Assembly: GCA_025363455.1 (NCBI GenBank)
Contig: JANYDW010000023.1
Span: 1 to 56,754, forward strand
Length of the DNA stretch: 56,754 bases
Source of the DNA: Oleiharenicola sp.
Lineage (GTDB): Bacteria; Verrucomicrobiota; Verrucomicrobiia; Opitutales; Opitutaceae
Reading direction: 5' to 3'
In this document: positions 24,164 through 33,176 of the stretch, one piece after another
Layout of the letters: every line of letters begins with the position of its first letter
How positions within the stretch are numbered: the stretch's first letter is position 1
Notes under the pieces: generated by a model
Databases searched by the model: none
What the model was told of the DNA's origin: nothing
What the model saw: only the letters and a program-made list of their open reading frames with translations
Translations under genes and position numbers: made by a program

Positions 24164-25776
24164 GGGCTTTGCAGGTAAACCTTTTTGTATTGGTGGAGGC
24201 CGAGCAGGCTGGGGTCCCAGCCATGGACGGCGGGATGGATCAGGTAGGAGCGCACGCCGAAGTAGACCGGGGCGACGGGAGCTTGTTCGAGGAGCAGGGC
24301 CTCAGCTTGTTGGAAAATCTCCAATCGCGCGGCCGGATCGGCGGTGGCGGCGGCCTGCCGGATCAGTCCATCGTAGGCGGGGCTGGCCCAGCCGGTCCAG
24401 TTGTTGCCGCCACCCGAGACAAAGAGGTCGAGGAAGGTGACCGGATCGACAAAGTCGCCAATCCAGCCGGCGCCCGAGAGCGTGTAGTTCAGCGTCTGTT
24501 GGTTTTGCACCCAGGTCTTTTGCTCGAGCGGGGTGATCGTAATGGTCAAGCCGAGTTCCTTCTTCCACTGGGCCTGCAAGACCTCGGCGAGGCGGGGTTG
24601 GTATTCGTCGTTGCGGACCTGAAGGTCGAGGGTGGGCAAACCGCGCCCCGCGGGGAAGCCCGCCTCGGCCAGCAGGCGGCGGGCAGCCTCGTAGTCGGTC
24701 GGCACAGTGGCGCGGGCGGTGTAGCCGGCGCAATCGGACGGGGTGAAGCTGCGGGCCGGGTTTTGCGCGCCGCGCAGCACGCTTGAGGCGATGGACGCGC
24801 GGTCGACGGCCAGCGAGAGGGCGCGGCGGACGCGGGCGTCGGTGAAGGGTGGGCGCGTTGTGTTGAAGCGCAGGAAGATCGCCTGCAGGAACGGGTCGAG
24901 GCGAAGGGACGCGGGACTGTCCTTCCTATAGGTATCGAGCTTCGAGGTCGGCAGGCTGTAGGTGACATGGACCTGGCCGGCGCGGAAGTTGCGTTCCTCG
25001 ACCTCGGGGCTCTCGGTCGGGAAAAAGATAATCTGGCCGAGGCGGACGGCCGAGGCGTCCCAGTAGGCAGGGTTCTTGACGACGGTGAGCCAAGCGTTGG
25101 GCCTCCATTCAGTGAGCTTGAACGGGCCATTGCCGACGAGATTCTCCGGGCGCGTCCAGGCGGGCTGGCGCTGGTTCACGTCACCGAATTTTGCCAGCAC
25201 GCGCGGATTCACCGGGAACCAGACGGGTTGGGCGGTGAGCGCGGGGAGATAGGGCGTCGGGTGCTCGAGCGTCAGACGCAGCGTATGGTCGTCGAGAGCC
25301 TCGGCTCCGAGGGAATTTGGATCGGTGAGGCGGCCGGAGTTGAGGGCCGTGGCATTTTTGAGTGGATAGAGCAGGTAGGCGTTTTCCGCGGCCAAGGCCG
25401 GAGCCAGCACGCGGCGCCACGAGGCCACGAAATCACTCGCGGTGAGCGGATCGTCATTGGACCATTTGGCCGTGGGCCGGAGGTGGAAGGTCCAGGTCAG
25501 GCCATCGGGTGTGACTTCCCATTTCTCGGCGACGGCGGGGACGGGTTGAGAGGTGCGCTCGTCCAACGCGCAAAGGCCCTCAAAAAGAGCGACCGCGATG
25601 TTCTGGTCCGTGTACGCGGCGATGAGTTGGGGGTCGAGTTCCTGGGGTTCGGCCAGGTTGCCGACGAGCAAGGTGCCGCTCCGGGCGCAGGCTTCGGCCG
25701 GGGTCACCCGCTTCGCGCAGCCGCCGGCGAACGCCAGCAGGGCAGCGAGGACGAAGGCGGAAAGTTGGCGAAGCAT
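24160..25776 (-). CDS. Peptide ABC transporter substrate-binding lipoprotein (OppA type)
   Basis: A 538-residue extracytoplasmic solute-binding protein, family 5. The signal ends in a lipobox, LLAFAGGC, with the cysteine at about residue 20, so it is a lipoprotein. Characteristic blocks follow: EPQELDPQLIAAYTDQNIA, GLTWTFHLRPTAKWSNDDPL, VGNGPFKLTEW, the repeated RRALSLAVDR region and the C-terminal LEIFQQAEALLLEQAPVAP. It is probably an oligopeptide binder. Permease and ATPase genes are not adjacent; the only coupled gene is the secreted protein downstream. Start at the ATG at 25776 (MLRQLSAFVLAALL). The gap to the divergent sigma-VWA gene is 101 bp. Confidence 0.92.
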   Translation of the reverse strand: MLRQLSAFVLAALLAFAGGCAKRVTPAEACARSGTLLVGNLAEPQELDPQLIAAYTDQNIAVALFEGLCALDERTSQPVPAVAEKWEVTPDGLTWTFHLRPTAKWSNDDPLTASDFVASWRRVLAPALAAENAYLLYPLKNATALNSGRLTDPNSLGAEALDDHTLRLTLEHPTPYLPALTAQPVWFPVNPRVLAKFGDVNQRQPAWTRPENLVGNGPFKLTEWRPNAWLTVVKNPAYWDASAVRLGQIIFFPTESPEVEERNFRAGQVHVTYSLPTSKLDTYRKDSPASLRLDPFLQAIFLRFNTTRPPFTDARVRRALSLAVDRASIASSVLRGAQNPARSFTPSDCAGYTARATVPTDYEAARRLLAEAGFPAGRGLPTLDLQVRNDEYQPRLAEVLQAQWKKELGLTITITPLEQKTWVQNQQTLNYTLSGAGWIGDFVDPVTFLDLFVSGGGNNWTGWASPAYDGLIRQAAATADPAARLEIFQQAEALLLEQAPVAPVYFGVRSYLIHPAVHGWDPSLLGLHQYKKVYLQSP

Positions 25777-25877
25777 GAGACTCCCAAGGTGTTGGAACCG
25801 CGACGAGGTGCAAGCGATGAGAAGGCTTCGCCGGCTGGTTTGCAGGCAAGTTTGGGCGAAAAAGTCCGATAGAATAA

Positions 25878-28415
25878 GTGGCAGTGAACACCCCCCCATC
25901 CACCTCTGCTGCAGTCCTGACTCCGGCCGCAGTCGCTCCGGCGTTGCTGGAGCGCCACAAGGCGGCTTTGCGGAGTTATGTCCACGCGCTCACCAAGGGG
26001 GATGCAGCCAAAGTGGAGGCAATTGTGGAGGCCGTTTGGCTGGAGGCGCAGGGTGCCGGGAATGCGGAATTCGAGGAGGACCCGACGATCTGGCTTTTCG
26101 CCCATGCCCGCCGGCGGGTGGTCGGTTCCAGTCCGCGAGATATACTGGCGGGCGAATCCGGCGGCGGATCGGGGGAGGACGAGGCGGGCAATCCCGGCGA
26201 GGAACCGCTCGTGGTGGTGCATCGCACCATCAACAGCCTCACCGCGAAGCAGCAGGAGGCACTGCGGTTGAAATTCCAGTTCAACCTGAGCCTGGATGAG
26301 ATCGCGAGCATCACCGGCCAGGCCAAGTCGGGTACCGGTGGCTTGCTTCACCACGCCGTGGTCCGGATCGGCAAGGCCTTGGGTGCGCGGGAAGATGAGG
26401 CCTCCCCGCTGGCGAACGATCCCCGGGTGACCGCTTATGCGCTGGATGAAATGGATGCCGACGAGCGGAAGTATTTCGAGAAAGGCGTGATGAACGGCAA
26501 GGCCCTGCTGGAGCGCGAAAAGGCGATTCGCGAATGGAGCGGGCACATCACCACGGTGCTTTCGTCGGGCGCGCCGGTGCCCAAGCGCCGGCGCAAGCGG
26601 CGCTGGGCGGTCTGGTGGAAATCAAAATCCCTGTGGATCGGCCTGGCCCTCAGCGCGGCCTGCGCAGTGCTTGGGTTGGGCTGGCAAAAATTCAAGGATC
26701 GGGCCGGACCGGAGGACGCCGCCCAGGGGCTCCACTTCACTGAGGCAGCCGGCCATCGGCCGGACTCGGCTGAAACCCCCGGCAAGAATTCGCGCGGGAC
26801 GGTAGTATCCGGACCGGGGGTAGAAATTGAAATGAACGGCCGACGGGAGAGGGAAGAACCGGGTCCGCGGGTCAATCCGGAGACAGGAAACATCCCTCGG
26901 GGCAGCGATTACGTCGGCAGCGCGGTCCGCGGCGACGAGCGCAAGCCGATGTCGGTTCCGGAATCAAACCCCGGACCTCCCATCGAGAGACGGGTGGCGA
27001 TGCCATCGCCGGCGACTGGCGGCCTTCAAGCAGCCGCAAAAAATTCCGCCCTACCTTCATCGGGCGCCGGTCCCGGCGAGGCTCGCAAGGAAATCGACCT
27101 GATCAAGGAACAGCCGGGAAAAAGGAAAGGGACAGAGACGGTCGACGCCCTTCCGAACATGGTCGGGGTACAACGTCAACTGGCGCTCAAGCAATGGCCC
27201 AAGCGGGAACAGGTGCGCCTTGAGGAGCTGCTGAAGTTTGCGCCGCCCGCCGGACTGCGGCCCACCGGCCCCAACCCGATCGAGGCGCAACTGGAACGGG
27301 TGCACTCACCTTGGGATCCGCAGAAGCAAATCGTGCGGGTTTCATTTCGAGCCAAGGATTCTCCCGCCCCGGCCCGTGGTCCGGCCAACCTGGTGTTTGC
27401 CATCGATGTGTCGCAATCGATGGCCGGGCCCAATCGCCTGCCGCTCGTGCAGGAGGGCGTCCGCCGGCTGGTGGATCGTTTGCGGCCGGACGACCTCATC
27501 TCAGTGGTCACCTATGCCGCGAAAGCGAACCTGGCGTTGTCCGCCCAGCCGGCCGAACGGTCGGGTGAATTGCGCCATTGTCTCGCCGGTCTGGAAGCCG
27601 TGGGCCTGACCAATGGCTCGGCCGGCCTGACGCTCGCGTATGAGACGGTGCGGAACCATTGGATCGAGGGCGGGATCAATGTGGTGGTGCTTTGCACGGA
27701 TGGGAATTTCAACCTGGGCACCACCGATGAGTGGGCGCTGGGTGCCATGGCGGCGGCCCAGGCGAAAAGCGGAATTCGGCTCAGCGTGTTTGGGTTTGGT
27801 CGCACCGACCGCAATGACCTGCGCCTCGAAGTATTGGCCACCAACGGCGGCGGCCGCAGCTGCTACGTCAACACCGAGGAGGAGGCGGAGCGACAACTTG
27901 TGGAGCAAATCGACGGCCTGTTTGCCCCGGTGGCCCGGGACGTGCGTCTGCAGGTAAATTTCAACCCGGTGCAGGTGGAGGAATACCAACGCATCGGTGA
28001 CGGATCCGTGCGGAAAACCACCGAAGTAGTGCCCGCCTTGTTGCCCGGACGCAGCGTGACGGCGATGTTTGAGCTCACACCCGGGCCGGGAGCAGGCGGT
28101 TTGGGCCGGTTGCAACTGGATTATACTTTGCCGGAATCCGGTGAACGCCAGCAGCTGACCGCGCTGATGTCCGGGACCGGGCAGGAATGGGCGAAGGCTG
28201 GGTTGGAATTTCGGTTCGCCATCGCGATGGCCGAGTTCGGCCGGATCCTGCGCAACGGCCAGCCGGCGGACACGGCGGAGCTCGACCGGCTGGAGGCTTG
28301 GGCGCAGGCCAACCTACCGGAAGATACCGGGGGTTACCGGACCGAGTTGCTGCAGAGTCTGGACCTGGCCAAGGCCGTGGTGCAAAGTCAGGCGGTCGCG
28401 TCCGAGGCGAAGTAA
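25878..28415 (+). CDS. Fusion protein: sigma-like region + membrane helix + VWA (YfbK-like) domain
   Basis: An 845-residue single-pass membrane protein with an unusual order. Residues 1-80 resemble ECF sigma region 2 (LLERHKAALRSYVHAL, IWLFAHARRRV) but the usual QDTF-type core is degenerate (AIVEAVWLEAQ). Residues 115-167 resemble sigma region 4 (TINSLTAKQQEALRLKFQ, LSLDEIASITGQ). Residues 181-225 (DPRVTAYALDEMDADERKYF) match the start of the VWA protein two genes downstream. A helix at about 251-269 crosses the membrane; a basic stretch before it predicts the sigma-like part stays inside. After a low-complexity linker, a VWA domain starts at about 503 with an intact MIDAS (DVSQS at 510, TNGSAG, CTDGNFN). 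The start is GTG (25878; another GTG at 25884). It looks like a fused version of the next two genes. Function unknown. Confidence 0.85.
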   Translation: MAVNTPPSTSAAVLTPAAVAPALLERHKAALRSYVHALTKGDAAKVEAIVEAVWLEAQGAGNAEFEEDPTIWLFAHARRRVVGSSPRDILAGESGGGSGEDEAGNPGEEPLVVVHRTINSLTAKQQEALRLKFQFNLSLDEIASITGQAKSGTGGLLHHAVVRIGKALGAREDEASPLANDPRVTAYALDEMDADERKYFEKGVMNGKALLEREKAIREWSGHITTVLSSGAPVPKRRRKRRWAVWWKSKSLWIGLALSAACAVLGLGWQKFKDRAGPEDAAQGLHFTEAAGHRPDSAETPGKNSRGTVVSGPGVEIEMNGRREREEPGPRVNPETGNIPRGSDYVGSAVRGDERKPMSVPESNPGPPIERRVAMPSPATGGLQAAAKNSALPSSGAGPGEARKEIDLIKEQPGKRKGTETVDALPNMVGVQRQLALKQWPKREQVRLEELLKFAPPAGLRPTGPNPIEAQLERVHSPWDPQKQIVRVSFRAKDSPAPARGPANLVFAIDVSQSMAGPNRLPLVQEGVRRLVDRLRPDDLISVVTYAAKANLALSAQPAERSGELRHCLAGLEAVGLTNGSAGLTLAYETVRNHWIEGGINVVVLCTDGNFNLGTTDEWALGAMAAAQAKSGIRLSVFGFGRTDRNDLRLEVLATNGGGRSCYVNTEEEAERQLVEQIDGLFAPVARDVRLQVNFNPVQVEEYQRIGDGSVRKTTEVVPALLPGRSVTAMFELTPGPGAGGLGRLQLDYTLPESGERQQLTALMSGTGQEWAKAGLEFRFAIAMAEFGRILRNGQPADTAELDRLEAWAQANLPEDTGGYRTELLQSLDLAKAVVQSQAVASEAK

Positions 28416-28513
28416 GGGTATTGGCACCCGCCCTACAGTTTTTGGGTCCGGAGCCGGGAGTGGACGCAAAAATTCTGTGTCCAAGGCCTAATAAACCGGG
28501 CAGTCATCCGTGT

Positions 28514-28519
28514 AAGGAG
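28514..28519 (+). promoter_or_regulatory. Shine-Dalgarno supporting a TTG start
   Basis: AAGGAG sits ten bases before the TTG at 28530 and supports it as the start of the sigma-factor gene; no in-frame ATG lies near. Confidence 0.7.
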
Positions 28520-28529
28520 CACAGGTCGC

Positions 28530-29069
28530 TTGAAAAACGAACTCGCAACATCCCATGACAGTCCCGACGCCAGCTCCTTTGTGCAAGCGGCGGTGGCGCG
28601 CCATCAGGCGCCCCTGCTCCGCTACGCCACCCGCCTCCTCCACGGCGACGCCGACCGGGCGCGCGACGTGGTGCAGGACACCTTCGTCCGCCTCATGGCC
28701 CAGCCGCCGGAATCGGTGGACGGGCATGTCGCAGAATGGCTTTTCACCGTCTGCCGCAACCGCACGCACGATGTGCTGCGCAAGGAGGGCCGCATGAGCC
28801 AGTTTGTCGAAGGCCAGGCCGAGCGGATCGTCGCCGTGGAACCGAGACCCGGCGCCACGCTGGAGCGCACCGAACAGCATGCCGCCGTACTCAAGTTGAT
28901 CAGCCAATTGCCGCACAACCAGCAGGAGGTCGTGCGCCTGAAATTCCAAAACGGGTTCAGTTACCAGGAGATCAGCCGCATCACGTCGCTGTCCGTCGGC
29001 AACGTCGGCTTCATCCTACACACCGCCCTCAAGGCCCTGCGCCAGAACCTGGCCGCCCAGCCGGAATAA
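28530..29069 (+). CDS. ECF sigma-70 family RNA polymerase sigma factor
   Basis: A 179-residue sigma factor with regions 2 and 4 only. Region 2 reads ARHQAPLLRYATRLLHGDAD, then RARDVVQDTFVRL and WLFTVCRNRTHDVLR; region 4 reads LISQLPHNQQEVVRLKF, SYQEISRITSLSVGNVGF. It should direct RNA polymerase to its own promoter set. It starts with TTG, preceded by a good AAGGAG. Eighty-two bases later comes a VWA protein whose N-terminus looks like an anti-sigma segment, and upstream is a protein joining both kinds of domain. So the sigma is probably controlled by the downstream membrane protein. Target promoters are not visible. Confidence 0.93.
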   Translation: MKNELATSHDSPDASSFVQAAVARHQAPLLRYATRLLHGDADRARDVVQDTFVRLMAQPPESVDGHVAEWLFTVCRNRTHDVLRKEGRMSQFVEGQAERIVAVEPRPGATLERTEQHAAVLKLISQLPHNQQEVVRLKFQNGFSYQEISRITSLSVGNVGFILHTALKALRQNLAAQPE

Positions 29070-29151
29070 TCCGCCTACGCCCCATTCGACAAGCTCAGGG
29101 CTACGGCGCGACAAGCCAGACACCACCACACCAATTACCGAGAACCTAACA

Positions 29152-31470
29152 ATGAATCCGAACACGATTTCGCCCGATGATCCCCGCCTGACGCTCTACG
29201 CCCTCTCCGAGATGGAGCCGGCCGAACGCGAAGGCTTTGAAAAACTGCTCCAGCAGGACGCCGCCGCCCGACAGGCCGTGGAGGAGATCCGCGCGATGGC
29301 GGTGACGGTGACGACCGCGCTCGAACAGGAGGCCACCCTGGCCGAATTCTCGACGGGTGAATCCGCCCGGCAAGCAGCCATTATCCCAGGAGGCAATTTG
29401 CGCAGACTCGACGGCGGCCCGCTGAAGGAGGCTGCGAAGCTCATCCGTTTCCCCCAGATTTATTTCATGATCAGCGGTCTCGCCGCGGCCTGCTTCGCGG
29501 TGTTCTTCACCTACTGGCAGCAGACCCGGTCGATTCACGCGCCGCATAGTTACATGGAGGTGGGCCTGGACAAGTTGGCCTCGGCTGATGCGCAGAAAAA
29601 GGAAAGTCTGCCGGCTGGAGCAGTAAAAGGGGATTCACGCCCCGCTGCGGCTGCGCCCGCACCAGTACCAGCAGTCACCATGGCATTGGCCAATGAACCC
29701 CAGCCGGCACCGGCAGAAAGTGAGATCGTTGCGCTGAGTCCATTCAGCGTCGATGCCAAGGCCAAGCAGGACTACACCGGCGCTGTGCTTCTCAGCAACA
29801 GCCTCCAGATGCGAAGTGAGCTCAAGGATAGCTCAAATGCTGTTCCTGTAGAAACCGGCCGGTTCCAGCGGGACATCGGGGCCTCTGGTGCAAATTCATC
29901 TATCGCCCCTGCGAAGGGCGGCGGAGCCTCATTCTCCAGTCGTAGTAATGCCTTCACTGTCGCCACCACGGCAGGCAGGACGAAGCAGGTTACGCTCAAT
30001 CCCGAATCAATTGCGATTCCGGGTGAACGGAGGGATTTCAACACCGAAGCCTACCGCTTCCTGAAGGACAACGACTACCTGCGTGTGGCGGATCAGCCTC
30101 TCTCCACCTTCTCGGTGGATGTGGACACGGCGTCGTATGCCAACGTCCGGCGTTTCCTGACCCAGGGCCAGCGTCCGCCGGCCGATGCCGTGCGGATCGA
30201 GGAACTGGTGAATTACTTTCCCTACCGCTATGCGCCGCCGACGGGCAACGTGCCCTTTGCCGCGCATCTCGAGGTAGCCTCTGCGCCGTGGGCGCCGGAG
30301 CACCGGCTCGTCCGGATCGGGTTGAAGGTCCGCGAGGTCAGCGATGCCCAGCGTCCGGCGGCGAACCTGGTCTTCCTGCTCGATGTGTCGGGCTCGATGG
30401 ACGAGCCGAATAAACTGCCGCTCGTGAAGCAGTCGCTGCGCCTGCTCGTGAACAAGCTCCGATCGGACGACCATGTGGCCATCGCCGTGTATGCGGGGGC
30501 TTCGGGCCTCGCGTTGCCGTCCACTCCGGCGAACCGGAAAGCGGAGATCCTCGATGCGATTGACCGGCTGCAGGCCGAAGGCTCGACCAACGGCGCCATG
30601 GGCATCCAGCTCGCCTACGACATTGCCAAGGCCAATTTCGTCCCGGGCGGGGTCAACCGCGTGATCCTCGCCACGGACGGCGACTGGAACGTCGGCACGA
30701 CCAGCGAGGGCGAGCTCATGCGCCTGATCGGCGAGAAGGCCAAGAGCGGGGTCTTCCTCACCGTGCTCGGTTTCGGCATGGGCAATCTCAAGGACAGCAT
30801 GCTCGAGCAGCTCGCCGACAAGGGTAACGGCAACTACGCCTACATCGACACGCTCGCTGAGGCGAAGAAGACGCTGGTCGAGCAGGCGGGCGGCACGCTG
30901 GTGACCATCGCCAAGGACGTGAAGATCCAGGTGGAGTTCAATCCCGCCCAGGTGCAGGCCTACCGGTTGATCGGTTACGAGAACCGGCTGCTGGCCAAGG
31001 AGGATTTCAACAACGACAAAGTGGACGCCGGGGAGATCGGGGCGGGGCACACGGTTACCGCGCTGTACGAAGTCGTGCCGGCGGGGGCGGAATCGCCGAT
31101 TCAAGCGCCGGGGGTTGATGCGTTGAAGTATCAGAAGGTGGAAACGCCAAACGCCAAAGGCCAAATGCCAAACAACGGTGAAATGCTGACCGTGAAAATC
31201 CGCTACAAGGAGCCCACGGGTGATGTGAGCAGCAAGCTGGAGTTTCCGCTCCGGGACACCGGGGCGCGGTTCGAGGACGCGAGCACGGACTTCAAGTTCG
31301 CCGCCGCCGTCGCGGGCTTTGGCATGGCGCTGCGGGAGTCGCCGCTCAAGGGTTCGTTGACCCTGGCGGCGGTGGCCGACTGGGGCCGGGCCGGCCTGGG
31401 TGATGATGCCGGCGGCTACCGCAACGAGTTCCTCAGCCTGGTGAAGCAAGCGGAAGCGCTGCAGCAGTGA
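29152..31470 (+). CDS. Membrane VWA protein (YfbK-like) with anti-sigma-like N-terminus
   Basis: A 772-residue protein. Residues 1-60 (DPRLTLYALSEMEPAEREGF) resemble the cytoplasmic part of anti-sigma factors; a single membrane helix lies at about 103-121. The outside part starts with a linker holding EIVALSPFSVDAKAKQDYTG, a motif like the N-terminus of verrucomicrobial TonB-dependent receptors. Then comes the YfbK-type N-terminal region (AYRFLKDNDYLRVADQPLST, VRIEELVNYFPYRY) and a VWA domain from about 405 with MIDAS DVSGS (411), TNGAMG and ATDGDWNVG, then the C-terminal DUF3520-like part. With the sigma gene just before it, it likely forms a sigma/anti-sigma pair that senses something at the envelope. 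Homology to the upstream 845-residue fusion covers both the N-terminal motif and the VWA domain. Confidence 0.9.
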   Translation: MNPNTISPDDPRLTLYALSEMEPAEREGFEKLLQQDAAARQAVEEIRAMAVTVTTALEQEATLAEFSTGESARQAAIIPGGNLRRLDGGPLKEAAKLIRFPQIYFMISGLAAACFAVFFTYWQQTRSIHAPHSYMEVGLDKLASADAQKKESLPAGAVKGDSRPAAAAPAPVPAVTMALANEPQPAPAESEIVALSPFSVDAKAKQDYTGAVLLSNSLQMRSELKDSSNAVPVETGRFQRDIGASGANSSIAPAKGGGASFSSRSNAFTVATTAGRTKQVTLNPESIAIPGERRDFNTEAYRFLKDNDYLRVADQPLSTFSVDVDTASYANVRRFLTQGQRPPADAVRIEELVNYFPYRYAPPTGNVPFAAHLEVASAPWAPEHRLVRIGLKVREVSDAQRPAANLVFLLDVSGSMDEPNKLPLVKQSLRLLVNKLRSDDHVAIAVYAGASGLALPSTPANRKAEILDAIDRLQAEGSTNGAMGIQLAYDIAKANFVPGGVNRVILATDGDWNVGTTSEGELMRLIGEKAKSGVFLTVLGFGMGNLKDSMLEQLADKGNGNYAYIDTLAEAKKTLVEQAGGTLVTIAKDVKIQVEFNPAQVQAYRLIGYENRLLAKEDFNNDKVDAGEIGAGHTVTALYEVVPAGAESPIQAPGVDALKYQKVETPNAKGQMPNNGEMLTVKIRYKEPTGDVSSKLEFPLRDTGARFEDASTDFKFAAAVAGFGMALRESPLKGSLTLAAVADWGRAGLGDDAGGYRNEFLSLVKQAEALQQ

Positions 31471-31498
31471 GGTGAGGAAGGCTGGGGGTGTTTTCAAA

Positions 31499-31663
31499 TG
31501 TCATTGCGAGGAGGCCCACGAAGTGGGTCGACGAAGCAATCCAGCCGTTTCGACCAGCTCAAGCCGTTCGACCGGCTCAGGCCTTGAGCAGAAGTCGAAA
31601 GGGTCCCGAGCCCGTCGAGGGACTGGATCGCCGCGACCCGCTGCTGCGTGCCTCGCGATGACA
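31499..31663. repeat. TGTCATTGCGAGG element, copy 2
   Basis: The longest of the three copies. Ends TGTCATTGCGAGGAGGCC and CTCGCGATGACA; inside are GACGAAGCAATCCAG, GACTGGATCGCC and inserted TCGACCAGCTCAAG/GACCGGCTCAGG phrases. The spacer between 31471 and 31729 holds nothing else recognisable. Confidence 0.8.
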
Positions 31664-31729
31664 GGTCATTTTGAAGTACGCCTTCGCTTAGCCCTTGCCG
31701 GGGCGCGGGCCCCGGCAATCCTGCGGGGT

Positions 31730-32221
31730 ATGGCTGTTTTTGGTTCACTCTCCACGGTTCGCGCCCAGCTGGCGCTCGATCCTCGATTCAAGGCGGCACT
31801 GGATTACGTCGCCGAGGCGCAGCAGGCAGATTCCGCGGTGCGCCGGCGTATCAATGCGGTGGCGGTTGGGGCCACGGAGCGACATGAGCTGGCCGGCGGG
31901 GCCTTCGCGCTGGAGCAGGCCTATCTCTCCAAGCCCCGCGCCGAGGCGTTCCTTGAATCCCATATCAAGTATATCGACGTGCAGGCGGTCACCGCAGGGG
32001 AGGAAATCCAGGAGGTGGTCGACATCGCCCGGATGACGGTGGACGTGCCCTACAACGCCGAGCGCGACTTGATCAAATACCATGATTTCCGCGACACCTC
32101 GTTGATCAGCGCTCGCGAGGGTCTGGTAGCGGTGTTTTTTTCGGTGGACGGACACATTTCGCGCGCCGTTGGTCCGGCGGTGCTGGTGCGCAAGACCGTG
32201 GTGAAGGTGCCCGTGGGGTAG
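31730..32221 (+). CDS. YhcH/YjgK/YiaL family protein (DUF386)
   Basis: A 163-residue cytoplasmic protein of the cupin-like YhcH family (relatives include EbgC). Conserved parts are AFLESHIKYIDVQAVTAGEE, the glutamate-rich middle, and the C-terminal GLVAVFFSVDGHISRAVG with the His that usually helps bind metal. Members are linked to sugar-acid or sialic-acid handling and are often next to such genes; none is near here. Start chosen at the ATG at 31730 (MAVFGSLSTVRAQL); the longer frame upstream is the translation of the TCATTGCGAGG repeat. The stop TAG is the GTAG head of a REPIN-like element. Confidence 0.85.
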   Translation: MAVFGSLSTVRAQLALDPRFKAALDYVAEAQQADSAVRRRINAVAVGATERHELAGGAFALEQAYLSKPRAEAFLESHIKYIDVQAVTAGEEIQEVVDIARMTVDVPYNAERDLIKYHDFRDTSLISAREGLVAVFFSVDGHISRAVGPAVLVRKTVVKVPVG

Positions 32222-32276
32222 GGCGGTCACTCCGCTGACCGCCGCCGACCGGCGCGGAGCGGAGTCCGCGCCCTAC
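32218..32276. repeat. REPIN-like element, GTAG heads
   Basis: GTAG (32218-32221) to CTAC (32273-32276), with hairpins GGCGGTCA/TGACCGCC and GGCGCGGA/TCCGCGCC-like arms. Its left TAG is the stop codon of the YhcH gene. Confidence 0.8.
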
Positions 32277-32293
32277 CGCGCCCAAACAAGAAA

Positions 32294-33163
32294 ATGAACT
32301 ACCGCCATCACTACCACGCAGGGAACTACGCGGATGTCTTCAAGCACCTGCTGCTACTACTACTCGTTCGGGCGATGCAGCGGAAGGAGAAAGGCTTTCT
32401 CTATCTCGACACCCATGCCGGCCGCGGCGGCTACGACCTGGCAGTGCCGTCGATTTTGCCCGACGGACGCACGCGCGAGCCGGAACATCCGGCGGGCATT
32501 GGGCGGCTGTGGGGCGAGGCGGGTCTGCCGGCGGTGGTGAACGATTACCTGGCGCTGGTGCGCCGGTTCAACGACCGGCGCGGTGAGACCGGGGACGAGC
32601 TGAAATTTTATCCGGGTTCCCCATGGATCGCGAAGCTGATGTTGCGGCCGCAGGACCGGATGGTGCTATGCGAGCTGCGGCCGGATGACGCCGAAGCGCT
32701 GGACTTCGATTTTGCCCGGGAGACCGGCGTGAAGGTGCTGACGATGGACGGCTACACCGGGCTCAAGGCCCAGCTGCCGCCGTCGGAGAAGCGCGCGCTC
32801 GTGCTCATCGACCCGCCGTTCGAGAGCAAGGCGGAGTTCGCGGACATCCAACGCGGGCTGGCCGATGCCGTGCGGCGACTGCCTGGGGCGGTATGCGCGG
32901 TGTGGTACCCGATCACGGAACGGGCCCGAACGGAGGATTTCCACCAGGCATTGCTCGAATTAGCTGTGCCCACATTGTTTGCCGAGCTGGCCATCGCAGG
33001 GGACAGCTCACTGTTGCGGATGAAGGGCTGCGGGCTGCTGATTCTGAATCCGCCGTGGCAGATCGACGGGAAAATCAAGGCGGTGCTGCCGGTGTTGGTC
33101 GATCGGCTCAAAGTCGAGGCCGGCGCCGGGGCCGTCTGCGACTGGCTGGTGCCGGAGAAGTGA
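32294..33163 (+). CDS. rlmJ: 23S rRNA (adenine-2030-N6)-methyltransferase
   Basis: A 289-residue SAM-dependent methyltransferase that modifies A2030 of 23S rRNA. It matches RlmJ from the first residues, MNYRHHYHAGNYADVFKH, through LYLDTHAGRGGYDL (SAM-binding) to the catalytic motif IDPPFES and VWYPI. Length and domain order are those of the family. It is flanked by REPIN-like elements on both sides and is probably a single-gene unit. Confidence 0.95.
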   Translation: MNYRHHYHAGNYADVFKHLLLLLLVRAMQRKEKGFLYLDTHAGRGGYDLAVPSILPDGRTREPEHPAGIGRLWGEAGLPAVVNDYLALVRRFNDRRGETGDELKFYPGSPWIAKLMLRPQDRMVLCELRPDDAEALDFDFARETGVKVLTMDGYTGLKAQLPPSEKRALVLIDPPFESKAEFADIQRGLADAVRRLPGAVCAVWYPITERARTEDFHQALLELAVPTLFAELAIAGDSSLLRMKGCGLLILNPPWQIDGKIKAVLPVLVDRLKVEAGAGAVCDWLVPEK

Positions 33164-33176
33164 GGGGTATCTTGGG

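Noticed and set aside
31472..31729. N-terminal extension of the YhcH-like protein
   Set aside because: The extra 86 codons are the translation of the TCATTGCGAGG repeat; the family starts at the ATG at 31730.
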